This document shows, in pieces, positions 52,369 to 63,482 of a stretch of 64,000 bases of DNA. Source of the stretch: Klebsiella michiganensis. Lineage in GTDB: Bacteria > Pseudomonadota > Gammaproteobacteria > Enterobacterales > Enterobacteriaceae. The first letter of the stretch is position 1. Each line of letters starts with the position of its first letter. The stretch covers positions 1 to 64,000 of the forward strand of contig NZ_PRDB01000031.1 in NCBI RefSeq assembly GCF_002925905.1. Reading direction: 5' to 3'. Under the pieces are notes generated by a model. The model was not told the DNA's origin. It searched no databases and saw nothing but the letters and a program-made list of their open reading frames with translations. The position numbers were made by a program, and so were the translations under genes.

Positions 52369-53772
52369 ATGAGCGCAGAAAGCTCAGGAGTGTTTACTTT
52401 GAAAGAGATCAACCGGGTTAAGATTATACAGGACGTCATCGAACGTCGCATCACAACGCGTCGTGCGGCCGAGCACCTTGGTATCAGCGACAGACAATGC
52501 CGCCGTCTTCTTGCTCGTTACCGTGAAGGCGGTCCGCTTGGTATGGCCAGCAGACGATGTGGCATGCGTGGTAACCGTCAGTTGCCTCCCGGGCTCGCAG
52601 ACGAGGCTCTGGAACTGATCAAGACGCGTTATGCTGATTTCGGTCCAACTCTCGCGCGTGAAAAGCTCGAAGAGCTCCACGGACTGTTTCTTGGCAAAGA
52701 AACAGTCCGGCGCATCATGGTCCGGGCTGGTTTATGGATCCCCCGTAAACAACGCGCCGCAAGGATCCCTCAACCACGGTACCGGCGTCCTTGCACTGGT
52801 GAACTGATACAGATTGACGGCTGTGATCATGACTGGTTTGAAGGCCGTGGCCCGGCCTGCACAGCGCTGGTCTACGTTGATGATGCAACCAGCAAACTGA
52901 TGGAACTGTTGTTTGTTAAATCGGAGTCCACGTTTTCTTACTTTGAAGCCACGCGGCGCTATATTGATAAGCATGGTAAACCGCTGGCACTGTACAGCGA
53001 TAAAGCTGGTGTTTTTCGTGTTAACAATAAACACGCCACAGGCGGAGACGGACATACTCAGTTTGGGCGAGCCATGCATGAACTGAACATCCAGACTATC
53101 TGTGCAGAAACCAGCCCCGCCAAAGGGCGTGTAGAACGTGCTCACCTGACTTTACAGGATCGTCTGGTAAAAGAACTGCGGTTACAGGGCATTTGCTCAA
53201 TGGAGGCTGCAAATGACTTCGCTGAGGCCTATATGGCTGACTATAACCGCCGTTTTGGCAAAGTACCGCGACATGATTTTGACGTACACCGTGCTGTAGA
53301 ACATGATGAAGACTTGGAGCTTATTTTCACTGTTCGTGAAAAACGTAAAGTCTCAAAATCGTTGACGATACAATATGATAAAATGTTGTACCTGATTGAA
53401 GACAGCGAGCTGAGTCGCCGTGCAATAGGTAAATATATCGATGTGTATCACTATCCTGATGGCAGAAAAGAGCTGCGCCTGAACGGTACGTTACTTCCCT
53501 ACTCTACTTACGACCGACTGTCAGAAATCGACCAGGGCGCGATTGTCGATAACAAGCGTCTTGGCCGAACCCTGGAGTTTATCAGTCTGGTGCAGAGCAA
53601 GCGGGATAACACGCGCTCTCAGTCAATTCCCGCTGGTGATGGCCCTTCCCGACGACGGCCAAAGCAGGAAGGGAAGAAATCCCAGCGCTCACTGGATAAT
53701 GATGACATGCTCGAAGCACTCAAACAGCTTCAGTCACGTTCAGAGGATATTTTTGGTAAAAGAGCCCGCTGA
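52369..53772 (+). CDS. ISNCY-family transposase (ISKpn21)
   Basis: This 467-residue DDE transposase has N-terminal HTH domains (TTRRAAEHLGISDRQCRRLL) and an integrase-like catalytic core (IQIDGCDHDWFE with the first Asp, LALYSDKAGVFR with the second, GRVERAHLTLQDRLVKE with the Glu). It is complete. Confidence 0.92.
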   Translation: MSAESSGVFTLKEINRVKIIQDVIERRITTRRAAEHLGISDRQCRRLLARYREGGPLGMASRRCGMRGNRQLPPGLADEALELIKTRYADFGPTLAREKLEELHGLFLGKETVRRIMVRAGLWIPRKQRAARIPQPRYRRPCTGELIQIDGCDHDWFEGRGPACTALVYVDDATSKLMELLFVKSESTFSYFEATRRYIDKHGKPLALYSDKAGVFRVNNKHATGGDGHTQFGRAMHELNIQTICAETSPAKGRVERAHLTLQDRLVKELRLQGICSMEAANDFAEAYMADYNRRFGKVPRHDFDVHRAVEHDEDLELIFTVREKRKVSKSLTIQYDKMLYLIEDSELSRRAIGKYIDVYHYPDGRKELRLNGTLLPYSTYDRLSEIDQGAIVDNKRLGRTLEFISLVQSKRDNTRSQSIPAGDGPSRRRPKQEGKKSQRSLDNDDMLEALKQLQSRSEDIFGKRAR

Positions 53773-53800
53773 TGGTACTCACTGACCGGACGGTTGTTGC

Positions 53801-54445
53801 TCACCAGTTGATATTGTCCGGCCAGACCCATGATGTATTATTCATTTCGTTCAGCATCTTTATGTCCTGCTTTTCACGGGCATACTTACCCCATAATGAA
53901 TCAAAAGAGCGAACAATACTGATTAACTGCTTTTTTCTTTGCTCCGGAGATAAGCTGATAAAATAGCAGCACCTGCTGTCAATATTATCCTCAATGAAAT
54001 TAAAATCAGAGTCTGATGCATATTTTGCTGTTTGCATAATATCATTCGACGTTGTTCGGTCAGACTCTGTTAATGCTGATTCTATCAGGTATTCAAAGGC
54101 ATACATGACAGACAGCTGGTTTTTGTCTGTCTGAATATAACCCATTGAGTTTCTGAGTATTGAGGACTGAACCAGGACCAGAGGCCATAAAATCTCAACA
54201 CCATAAAGCTTATATGTATCATGTTGATCATACTGATGTTGCTCAACACGACGATTACCTTCCCGCGCTTTACGAATATCATAGGCAAGGGATAACATAA
54301 ATCCGTCTTTAACTTTAATCAGTGGGCTTTCATCCACGATGTAATGAACGAGTTCGTGCAATTCATTCAGGGCTTCTGAATCTCCCCACAGTATAAAACC
54401 TGCATTGTTCGGCGTTAACTCGTATCGAAGCATGAGATCAATCAT
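53801..54445 (-). CDS. ISKpn21 passenger protein, possibly DUF6904
   Basis: The 214-residue protein lies inside the insertion sequence, convergent with the transposase. It has no transposase motif. It is mainly helical and acidic (LRYELTPNNAGFILWGDSEA; NELHELVHYIVDES). I recall the name DUF6904 for this passenger family but could not check. A role outside transposition, for example defence or addiction, is possible but unproven. Confidence 0.6.
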   Translation of the reverse strand: MIDLMLRYELTPNNAGFILWGDSEALNELHELVHYIVDESPLIKVKDGFMLSLAYDIRKAREGNRRVEQHQYDQHDTYKLYGVEILWPLVLVQSSILRNSMGYIQTDKNQLSVMYAFEYLIESALTESDRTTSNDIMQTAKYASDSDFNFIEDNIDSRCCYFISLSPEQRKKQLISIVRSFDSLWGKYAREKQDIKMLNEMNNTSWVWPDNINW

Positions 54446-54651
54446 CCTGTTGTTTCAGTCGAAGGAAAGTCTATCAGCAAAGAGAATCTGAGATCAAAGT
54501 GGACATTTTAATTGAGCCGGATAAAGGACATTTCAATTGAGCTTTGACAGGCTTTGTAGGGGCTCAATAGTAATGTCCGCCTGTGGCTCAATTCAGATGT
54601 CCGCGTTATGGTAAGCTTCACTGGTCCGTTTAAACTACCGGGAGGCATATC

Positions 54652-56055
54652 ATGAGCGCAGAAAGCTCAGGAGTGTTTACTTTGAAAGAGATCAACCGGG
54701 TTAAGATTATACAGGACGTCATCGAACGTCGCATCACAACGCGTCGTGCGGCCGAGCACCTTGGTATCAGCGACAGACAATGCCGCCGTCTTCTTGCTCG
54801 TTACCGTGAAGGCGGTCCGCTTGGTATGGCCAGCAGACGATGTGGCATGCGTGGTAACCGTCAGTTGCCTCCCGGGCTCGCAGACGAGGCTCTGGAACTG
54901 ATCAAGACGCGTTATGCTGATTTCGGTCCAACTCTCGCGCGTGAAAAGCTCGAAGAGCTCCACGGACTGTTTCTTGGCAAAGAAACAGTCCGGCGCATCA
55001 TGGTCCGGGCTGGTTTATGGATCCCCCGTAAACAACGCGCCGCAAGGATCCCTCAACCACGGTACCGGCGTCCTTGCACTGGTGAACTGATACAGATTGA
55101 CGGCTGTGATCATGACTGGTTTGAAGGCCGTGGCCCGGCCTGCACAGCGCTGGTCTACGTTGATGATGCAACCAGCAAACTGATGGAACTGTTGTTTGTT
55201 AAATCGGAGTCCACGTTTTCTTACTTTGAAGCCACGCGGCGCTATATTGATAAGCATGGTAAACCGCTGGCACTGTACAGCGATAAAGCTGGTGTTTTTC
55301 GTGTTAACAATAAACACGCCACAGGCGGAGACGGACATACTCAGTTTGGGCGAGCCATGCATGAACTGAACATCCAGACTATCTGTGCAGAAACCAGCCC
55401 CGCCAAAGGGCGTGTAGAACGTGCTCACCTGACTTTACAGGATCGTCTGGTAAAAGAACTGCGGTTACAGGGCATTTGCTCAATGGAGGCTGCAAATGAC
55501 TTCGCTGAGGCCTATATGGCTGACTATAACCGCCGTTTTGGCAAAGTACCGCGACATGATTTTGACGTACACCGTGCTGTAGAACATGATGAAGACTTGG
55601 AGCTTATTTTCACTGTTCGTGAAAAACGTAAAGTCTCAAAATCGTTGACGATACAATATGATAAAATGTTGTACCTGATTGAAGACAGCGAGCTGAGTCG
55701 CCGTGCAATAGGTAAATATATCGATGTGTATCACTATCCTGATGGCAGAAAAGAGCTGCGCCTGAACGGTACGTTACTTCCCTACTCTACTTACGACCGA
55801 CTGTCAGAAATCGACCAGGGCGCGATTGTCGATAACAAGCGTCTTGGCCGAACCCTGGAGTTTATCAGTCTGGTGCAGAGCAAGCGGGATAACACGCGCT
55901 CTCAGTCAATTCCCGCTGGTGATGGCCCTTCCCGACGACGGCCAAAGCAGGAAGGGAAGAAATCCCAGCGCTCACTGGATAATGATGACATGCTCGAAGC
56001 ACTCAAACAGCTTCAGTCACGTTCAGAGGATATTTTTGGTAAAAGAGCCCGCTGA
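54652..56055 (+). CDS. ISNCY-family transposase, second copy
   Basis: The 467-residue product is the same as that of the first copy, with all catalytic residues present. Two active copies side by side can recombine or transpose the intervening DNA. Confidence 0.9.
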   Translation: MSAESSGVFTLKEINRVKIIQDVIERRITTRRAAEHLGISDRQCRRLLARYREGGPLGMASRRCGMRGNRQLPPGLADEALELIKTRYADFGPTLAREKLEELHGLFLGKETVRRIMVRAGLWIPRKQRAARIPQPRYRRPCTGELIQIDGCDHDWFEGRGPACTALVYVDDATSKLMELLFVKSESTFSYFEATRRYIDKHGKPLALYSDKAGVFRVNNKHATGGDGHTQFGRAMHELNIQTICAETSPAKGRVERAHLTLQDRLVKELRLQGICSMEAANDFAEAYMADYNRRFGKVPRHDFDVHRAVEHDEDLELIFTVREKRKVSKSLTIQYDKMLYLIEDSELSRRAIGKYIDVYHYPDGRKELRLNGTLLPYSTYDRLSEIDQGAIVDNKRLGRTLEFISLVQSKRDNTRSQSIPAGDGPSRRRPKQEGKKSQRSLDNDDMLEALKQLQSRSEDIFGKRAR

Positions 56056-56083
56056 TGGTACTCACTGACCGGACGGTTGTTGC

Positions 56084-56728
56084 TCACCAGTTGATATTGT
56101 CCGGCCAGACCCATGATGTATTATTCATTTCGTTCAGCATCTTTATGTCCTGCTTTTCACGGGCATACTTACCCCATAATGAATCAAAAGAGCGAACAAT
56201 ACTGATTAACTGCTTTTTTCTTTGCTCCGGAGATAAGCTGATAAAATAGCAGCACCTGCTGTCAATATTATCCTCAATGAAATTAAAATCAGAGTCTGAT
56301 GCATATTTTGCTGTTTGCATAATATCATTCGACGTTGTTCGGTCAGACTCTGTTAATGCTGATTCTATCAGGTATTCAAAGGCATACATGACAGACAGCT
56401 GGTTTTTGTCTGTCTGAATATAACCCATTGAGTTTCTGAGTATTGAGGACTGAACCAGGACCAGAGGCCATAAAATCTCAACACCATAAAGCTTATATGT
56501 ATCATGTTGATCATACTGATGTTGCTCAACACGACGATTACCTTCCCGCGCTTTACGAATATCATAGGCAAGGGATAACATAAATCCGTCTTTAACTTTA
56601 ATCAGTGGGCTTTCATCCACGATGTAATGAACGAGTTCGTGCAATTCATTCAGGGCTTCTGAATCTCCCCACAGTATAAAACCTGCATTGTTCGGCGTTA
56701 ACTCGTATCGAAGCATGAGATCAATCAT
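56084..56728 (-). CDS. ISKpn21 passenger protein, second copy
   Basis: Same 214-residue protein as in the first copy, again opposite to the transposase. Confidence 0.6.
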   Translation of the reverse strand: MIDLMLRYELTPNNAGFILWGDSEALNELHELVHYIVDESPLIKVKDGFMLSLAYDIRKAREGNRRVEQHQYDQHDTYKLYGVEILWPLVLVQSSILRNSMGYIQTDKNQLSVMYAFEYLIESALTESDRTTSNDIMQTAKYASDSDFNFIEDNIDSRCCYFISLSPEQRKKQLISIVRSFDSLWGKYAREKQDIKMLNEMNNTSWVWPDNINW

Positions 56729-56837
56729 CCTGTTGTTTCAGTCGAAGGAAAGTCTATCAGCAAAGAGAATCTGAGATCAAAGTGGACATTTTAATTGAGC
56801 CGGATAAAGGACATTTCAATTGAGCTTTGACAGGCTT

Positions 56838-57329
56838 TGTCAGCACAAAGCGTTATTGTCGTCTCAGCACAATTCACACGCGTCGTGTACGCTAAGCCTT
56901 CATTTTGCTCAGCACAGGACCGCGATCTTATGTTGGTGACTATGACAGACAAAGAACTTTACCGGCTTGGCATTATTCAGCGAGTATTTGACCGGGCTTT
57001 GCTTCAGCGCGACGCAGCAGACATACTTAAGCTCAGTGTTCGTCAGGTGCAGCGTCTTGTGCGCCTGTACCGGACAGATGGCGCAACCGCGTTTGCATCT
57101 TCCCGCCGTGGACGTCCTGCAAACAACCGGATCGATGAAGAAACACGCTGTAAAGCCCTGGATTTGATCCGGTGCCACTATTCAGATTTTGGCCCAACGC
57201 TCGCAACCGAAAAACTGGCTGAACGCCATCATATTCATCTCTCTGTTGAAACCGTCCGTAACTGGATGACAGCCGACGGTCTCTGGCGTCCTCATTCCCG
57301 CCGGCGAACCCGGGTTTACCAGCCACGCT
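56838..57329 (+). pseudogene. second ISNCY element, 5' part
   Basis: The end TGTCAGCACAAAGCG at 56838 directly follows the third GGCTT. The transposase starts at 56930 (or 56942) and reads RDAADILKLSVRQVQRLVRL and ETVRNWMTADGLWRPHS up to RVYQPR, where an IS3 end begins at 57330. The matching C-terminal part resumes at 61102. About 70 residues between, including the first catalytic Asp, are missing. Confidence 0.8.
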
Positions 57330-57359
57330 TGGAGTGACCCCGAGCCCGTAGACAAATCT

Positions 57360-58505
<1,146 letters not shown>

Positions 58506-58556
58506 AAATCTAAGCCAGATCATAGTAATCCACTTTTGAGATACAAGGAGGAGTCT

Positions 58557-58841
58557 ATGGGCACACCACGTTTTACCCCTGAATTTAAGGAAGAGGCCGT
58601 CCGCCAGATCACCGAGCGGGGCTATTCTATTGCTGAAGTATCTGAACGGCTCGGCGTGTCGGCGCACAGCCTATATAAATGGCTCCGGGCTGTTAAGCCT
58701 GACAACAGTGGACAGCAGGCACAGGATTTACTGGATGCCAGAACAGAAATTCTCAGGCTGAAAGCACAGCTTAAACGCACTGAGGAAGAGCGGGATATTC
58801 TGAAAAAGGCAGCGCGGTACTTTGCAAGGGAGCCCGACTGA
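58557..58841 (+). CDS. IS3-family OrfA
   Basis: The 94-residue protein (MGTPRFTPEFKEEAVRQITE) has the HTH and leucine-zipper of IS3 OrfA and ends RDILKKAARYFAREPD. AAGGAGG lies upstream. A -1 shift leads into the orfB frame (KYRFINDHREIWS). Confidence 0.88.
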   Translation: MGTPRFTPEFKEEAVRQITERGYSIAEVSERLGVSAHSLYKWLRAVKPDNSGQQAQDLLDARTEILRLKAQLKRTEEERDILKKAARYFAREPD

Positions 58842-59413
58842 AGTATCGCTTTATCAACGATCACCGTGAAATCTGGTCGATCGTTACAATGTGTCGGGTC
58901 CTTAAGGTTGCCCGTGCCGGATTTTATGTCTGGCTCCACAACCCTGTATCTGCCGGAGAAAAGGATAACCAGCGACTGCTGGAACTCATCCGCGACTCCT
59001 ATACGCTGAGTGGTGGAGTTTACGGTTATCGCAGGGTTCATGGCGATCTTCGCGAAATTGGCGAAGTGTGCAGCAGAAACCGGGTTGCCAAAATCATGAG
59101 GAAAAACAGGATTCAGGCTATACATGGTTATAAAGTGCCACGCGGGAGTCGGGGACGACCGTCACTGATAGCGCCTAATCACGTGCGGCGTGAATTTACT
59201 GTAGTGAAGCCCAATCAGGTGTGGGTCACCGACATCACCTACATCCGCACCTGGCAGGGCTGGCTGTACCTGGCAGTGGTTATCGATCTTTTTGCCCGTA
59301 ATGTGGTGGGCTGGTCGATGAAGCCGACACTGTCGCGCGAGCTGGCACTGGATGCGCTGCTGATGGCGGTCTGGCGACGTAAACCTGAAGAAAACGTCAT
59401 TGTGCACAGCGAT
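58842..59413 (+). pseudogene. IS3-family OrfB, 5' part
   Basis: The frame is open from the overlap with OrfA and reads the integrase core WVTDITYIRTWQGWLYLAVV to ENVIVHSD at 59413, where the second IS110 is inserted. The second and third catalytic residues are on the other side (60788-61066), so no functional transposase can be made here. Confidence 0.8.
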
Positions 59414-59694
59414 AGTAATAATGCCGATGTCAGTCTTTACCACCACTTAGTTTGCCGTTTAACCAGATTGGTGTGATTACTGATGCAGTGAAGACCTTCC
59501 CGCATCCTGACTCACACAGCGATCGACCTTTTGTGTCCTGCCCTGGACCCGTCGGTTGCCGGAAGCGCCTTCATGCGAGGCATCTCCTCACCGATGCGCG
59601 TGACTCAAGAAGGGCCTGACGGCTTGTCTCGTTACTGTCCTGTCCGGGTTATCTGTCTGGAGATTCAACTCTGTTTCCTCACAGGAGCTCTGTC
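59414..59694 (+). ncRNA. candidate bridge RNA region of IS110
   Basis: The 281-bp noncoding stretch before the transposase has no reading frame of note and contains GC-rich paired segments, for example around CCCGCATCC and GGTTGCCGG. In IS110/IS621 elements this left end is transcribed as the bridge RNA that names donor and target. Secondary structure was not computed. Confidence 0.35.
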
Positions 59695-60771
59695 ATGGTT
59701 GATAAAGTTACCGAAGCTGCCGTTGTGGGTGGCGTGGATACACATAAAGATTTGCACGTTGCCGCTGTCGTAGATCAGAACAATAAAGTCCTTGGGACTC
59801 AGTATTTCTCCACAACACGACAAGGTTACCGGCAGATGCTGGCATGGATGACCTCGTTTGGGACATTAAAGCGAATTGGTGTTGAGTGCACAGGTACCTA
59901 TGGTTCCGGTTTGCTTCGTTATTTTCAGAGCGCCGGGTTAGAAGTTCTTGAGGTGACTGCTCCAGACCGGATGGAGCGACGCAAACGGGGTAAAAGTGAC
60001 ACAATTGATGCTGAATGTGCCGCTCATGCAGCATTCTCAGGCATCAGGACAGTTACTCCCAAAACGCGTGATGGCATGATTGAGTCCCTGCGGGTATTAA
60101 AAACTTGCCGAAAAACAGCAATATCAGCCCGCAGAGTCGCTCTCCAGATTATCCATTCAAATATTATCTCTGCCCCGGATGAATTACGTGAACAGCTCAG
60201 AAATATGACGCGCATGCAGCTCATCAGGACCCTGGGTTCCTGGAGACCTGATGCCAGTGAATACCGCAATGTAACCAACGTTTATCGCATTTCATTAAAG
60301 TCCCTTGCCCGACGCTATCTCGAGTTACATGACGAAATCGCTGATCTGGATGTCATGATTGCGGCAATTGTCGACGAGTTGGCACCTGAGCTGATTAAAC
60401 GTAATGCTATCGGATACGAAAGCGCTTCACAGTTGCTGATCACTGCCGGAGACAATCCTCAACGGTTAAGATCAGAATCAGGATTTGCGGCACTGTGTGG
60501 TGTCAGCCCGGTCCCCGTTTCTTCTGGAAAAACGAACCGTTACCGACTTAATCGTGGTGGAGATCGTGCTGCAAATAGTGCACTTCACATCATCGCCATC
60601 GGACGCTTACGAACTGACGCAAAAACAAAGGAATATGTCGCCAGGCGTGTAGCCGAAGGACATACAAAAATGGAAGCGATACGCTGTCTAAAGCGATATA
60701 TCTCCCGCGAAGTTTACACGTTACTGCGCAATCAAAACAGGCGGATCAACAGTATCCCGATAACAGCTTGA
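59695..60771 (+). CDS. IS110-family transposase, second copy
   Basis: The 358-residue DEDD recombinase reads GGVDTHKDLHVAAVVDQNNK (first Asp), then GTYGSGLLRYF and SDTIDAECAAHAA, and a C-terminal domain with GFAALCGVSPVPVSSGKTNR containing the Ser region. It is not closely related to the first IS110 copy. It appears complete. Confidence 0.9.
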   Translation: MVDKVTEAAVVGGVDTHKDLHVAAVVDQNNKVLGTQYFSTTRQGYRQMLAWMTSFGTLKRIGVECTGTYGSGLLRYFQSAGLEVLEVTAPDRMERRKRGKSDTIDAECAAHAAFSGIRTVTPKTRDGMIESLRVLKTCRKTAISARRVALQIIHSNIISAPDELREQLRNMTRMQLIRTLGSWRPDASEYRNVTNVYRISLKSLARRYLELHDEIADLDVMIAAIVDELAPELIKRNAIGYESASQLLITAGDNPQRLRSESGFAALCGVSPVPVSSGKTNRYRLNRGGDRAANSALHIIAIGRLRTDAKTKEYVARRVAEGHTKMEAIRCLKRYISREVYTLLRNQNRRINSIPITA

Positions 60772-60787
60772 CTCTTAGAAGGGCGTC

Positions 60788-61066
60788 CAGGGCAGTCAGT
60801 ATGGCAGTGATGACTGGCAGCGGTTCTGCCGGGCCAATAATCTGGTACCGAGCATGAGCCGTCGCGGCAACTGCTGGGATAATGCAGTGGCAGAATCGTT
60901 CTTCAGTTCACTCAAAAAAGAGCGCATCAGGAAGCGGATATACAAAACCCGGGACATGGCCCGGGCGGATATTTTCGATTATATTGAAGTGTTCTACAAC
61001 CGGGCCCGGCGCCACAGTCATCTCGGCGGCGTCAGCCCGGAGGCCTTCGAAAAGGCCTCGCAGTGA
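60788..61066 (+). pseudogene. IS3-family OrfB, 3' part
   Basis: After the second IS110, the frame QGSQYGSDDWQRFCRANNLV continues through MSRRGNCWDNAVAESFFSSL (with the Glu) to EAFEKASQ. It completes the core whose first half is at 58842-59413. Confidence 0.8.
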
Positions 61067-61101
61067 GGACAGAAACTGTCTACCGGAGCGTGGTCACTCC
61101 A

Positions 61102-61883
61102 GTGAATATGTTGAGAAACATGGTAAGCCGCTGGCATTTTACAGCGACAAACACGGTATTTTTCGAGTAAATCATGCCGCCGGAAGCAAATCTGGAACTC
61201 AATTTGGTCGAGTCCTGCACGATATTGGTGTTGAGCTTATCTGTGCGAACAGCCCTCAGGCAAAAGGTCGTGTTGAGCGTGCCAACAAAACACTTCAGGA
61301 CAGGCTCATCAAAGAAATGCGCCTCAATAAAATAAGCAGTATCGAAGAAGCCAATGCTTGGCTGGAAACGTTTATCGTAAACTTCAACCAGCGCTTCGCC
61401 AAAACGCCCAAATATCCAAAAAACCTTCATCGCCCTGTGGCAGAAACGATTGTGGATCTGGATGATATTTTCTCATGGCAGGAAACCCGTAAACTCTCGA
61501 AATCATTAACATTCCGTTATGATAAGATGATATATCTGGTTGAACCCACAGAAGAAAACACCCGAATTGCCGGGGAGAATATTAAGGTCTTTGATTACCC
61601 TGATGGCACCCTCGCCTTCAAATACGGCCACCGCGCCCTCTCCTATCAGGTATTCGATAAACTGGACTGTATCGATCAGGGGCAAATTGTCGATAATAAG
61701 CGACTCGGTGCAGTGCTCCGATTGGCTCAGGATAAAATGGATGAATTGGATCGTAACGGCAAACGTGAGCGAAGCACAAAGATGCCGAAGCGGCGTGCTC
61801 AGGCTCGTATACAGGAACAGTTACGAGCAATTAATCCAGTTCTGGTTAATCCAAAAGAATTTCGTGCGAGCTTGAAAAGATAA
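61102..61883 (+). pseudogene. second ISNCY element, 3' part of transposase
   Basis: From the IS3 end the frame reads EYVEKHGKPLAFYSDKHGIF and GRVERANKTLQDRLIKEMRL, which match positions 200 onward of the ISKpn21 transposase, ending RASLKR and stop. This is the continuation of 56838-57329. The right end of the element is not clear. Confidence 0.8.
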
Positions 61884-61896
61884 TCTTATCTAAATT

Positions 61897-61928
61897 TGTA
61901 AAGGCATTATTATATTACAATGCCTTTA
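61897..61928. terminator. hairpin between transposase end and abi gene
   Basis: AAAGGCATT and AATGCCTTT form a 9-bp stem with a 10-base AT loop, followed by TATAAAA. It lies between convergent genes and probably ends both transcripts. Confidence 0.65.
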
Positions 61929-61953
61929 TAAAAAGATAGAAACTCCAATCTAA

Positions 61954-62772
61954 TTATATTTTATTCGCATGGATAACATCCATAATAAATACAACTAAGG
62001 TGTGAGATGCATTGACTGCGAGTCTAGCTTCGGCAACTACGATCTGCGGAGGGTTTTGACCACGCCCATGAGCACTCCCTATATGTGATCTGAATGCACC
62101 AATACCGTCAATTATTGATGAAATTCCTTTTAAAATTTTGTGCTGATCATCCGCTAACGTAGCGTCGGCATTAAGGTTCAAGCTCGGCTGCACGGCAGCC
62201 CAAAGAGGTGCTACATTCAATTTTTGTGGCATAGGTAAATCGAATTTTTCTATGTAGCATTTTAATGCAGATTCAATTATCGCACATGCTGCGGTGACTG
62301 ATGCATGCGGATCGGTTTGAATATTCTCTACTGCACGAAGAAACTCATTTTCAATAGATGAGTAGTCGCCAGACTTCAGATAATCCTCTAGCGTTTTAGA
62401 AATCGGAGTCGAACCTGATTTAGTGATAAATCCATTGAGTCTGTAGACTAATTGGTTCTTAGATAAAGCATCGATTATTCTTTTTTGCCCATATTCGACA
62501 GTAGATCCAGCTCCAGCCCTAGAGTATGAATTCGGAGGTAAATCCATGTAATTCTGGATGATACTGCCTAATACTGAAATTGCATCTATCGAGTCGTCTT
62601 CATTGCAAATTTTCAGCCAATTACTGCATTTGGTTTCACAGTTTCCCATTGGCACCTCACCAGGTGCGCCTGATTCCATAAACAGCGAATTTAAAGACGT
62701 ATGGCTAAAATAATGTTCACTAAGTACTGAAGACACCGCGCCAATGACATTGTTAGGTATTTTATTATTCAT
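61954..62772 (-). CDS. Abi_C-domain abortive-infection-like protein
   Basis: This 272-residue protein has, in residues about 155-270, the Abi_C pattern: AACAIIESALKCYIEKFDLP, a LADDQHKILKGISSIIDGIG helix and RSHIGSAHGRG, a HEPN-like Arg...His motif. Abi_C proteins occur in abortive-infection systems against phage. The N-terminal ~150 residues are unrecognised. It lies just 3' of an ISNCY transposase on the opposite strand, the same place that ISKpn21 keeps its passenger gene. It precedes by 8 bp, and is probably co-transcribed with, a serine resolvase. Confidence 0.65.
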   Translation of the reverse strand: MNNKIPNNVIGAVSSVLSEHYFSHTSLNSLFMESGAPGEVPMGNCETKCSNWLKICNEDDSIDAISVLGSIIQNYMDLPPNSYSRAGAGSTVEYGQKRIIDALSKNQLVYRLNGFITKSGSTPISKTLEDYLKSGDYSSIENEFLRAVENIQTDPHASVTAACAIIESALKCYIEKFDLPMPQKLNVAPLWAAVQPSLNLNADATLADDQHKILKGISSIIDGIGAFRSHIGSAHGRGQNPPQIVVAEARLAVNASHTLVVFIMDVIHANKI

Positions 62773-62780
62773 TTTATTCC

Positions 62781-63353
62781 TTAGTTATTATTCGATTGCT
62801 GATTTTTAATGTATTTTTTTAACCGAAAGTAAGTGGCCCGCGAAATGCCTGTTTTTTCCATAACCACTCTGGCTGGTTGTTTCTGATCAATAAGCGCCAT
62901 GGCCGAGTCCGATTTCAGGTGGGGCTTACGTCCGAATTTCACACCGGACGCCATAGCAATCAACCGTCCCTCGTTGGTACGTTCCAGAATACGCTCCCGT
63001 TCAGCCTCAGCCACAGCAGCCAAAATCTGAATCACCATTTTCCCCATTGTCCCTTCGGTACTCAGGCCATTTTCAAGAAAACGGATGGCAATCCCCTTTT
63101 TATAGCAGGCATCAACGATATGGATCATATCTGCGGTATTGCGCCCTAGCCGGTCCATTTTGGTACAAATGATAATGTCGTCTTTTTCCGCCCGGGCAAG
63201 CAGCTGCTGCAACCCTGCGCGGTCGTCCGTGGCTCCCGACATCATGTCAGTAAAAATTCTGTCATCTCTAACGCCAATTGATTTCAGCTCTGTAATTTGC
63301 ACTGTCAGCTTCTGATGGCTGGTTGATACCCTTGCATATCCCAGTAATGCCAT
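62781..63353 (-). CDS. serine resolvase/invertase
   Basis: The 190-residue protein of the Tn3 resolvase/invertase family has the N-terminal catalytic Ser10 (YARVSTSHQKL), the Arg-containing helix of MDRLGRNTADMIHIVDACY, and a C-terminal HTH (KQPARVVMEKTGISRATYFRLK). It recombines DNA at res sites; none was identified. It is complete. Confidence 0.9.
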   Translation of the reverse strand: MALLGYARVSTSHQKLTVQITELKSIGVRDDRIFTDMMSGATDDRAGLQQLLARAEKDDIIICTKMDRLGRNTADMIHIVDACYKKGIAIRFLENGLSTEGTMGKMVIQILAAVAEAERERILERTNEGRLIAMASGVKFGRKPHLKSDSAMALIDQKQPARVVMEKTGISRATYFRLKKYIKNQQSNNN

Positions 63354-63482
63354 AATGGTCTCACAAATCGATATTGATACTATGAAGTATCATTAGACAT
63401 AAATCACGATTTCTGATACTACATTTGAAGTCGTTTTGAGGAGTCTCACAATTTATAACATTTGAGACGAAGGTATTGTTCG
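63354..63482. other. leader of the resolvase gene
   Basis: About 130 bp upstream of the resolvase contain AT-rich sequence with TTTGAG-type repeats that could be part of a res site or promoter. Nothing more can be supported. Confidence 0.3.

Larger units (their letters stand above)
52272..54549 (+). mobile_element. ISKpn21 (ISNCY), first tandem copy
   Basis: The ends TGTAGGGGCTCAATAGT and, on the other side, the complement of TGTCAAAGCTCAATTGA enclose 2278 bp, the length recorded for ISKpn21. GGCTT stands on both sides (52267-52271 and 54550-54554). It carries the transposase and a passenger gene on the opposite strand. Confidence 0.9.
54555..56832 (+). mobile_element. ISKpn21, second tandem copy
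   Basis: This copy repeats the first 2283 bp downstream; the encoded proteins are identical as read. The 5-bp GGCTT spacer stands between the two copies and again at 56833-56837. The array thus consists of two elements in direct orientation without cargo. Confidence 0.9.
59414..60787 (+). mobile_element. IS110-family element, second copy
   Basis: Edges are set by the broken IS3 orfB, which reads CACAGCGAT to 59413 and CAGGGCAGTC from 60788. The element is about 1374 bp, with a 281-bp noncoding left end and a short right end of 16 bp, the arrangement of the IS110 group whose bridge RNA is in the left end. Confidence 0.7.

Noticed and set aside
52272..56832. A composite transposon formed by the two ISKpn21 copies
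   Set aside because: Only 5 bp lie between them; there is no cargo.
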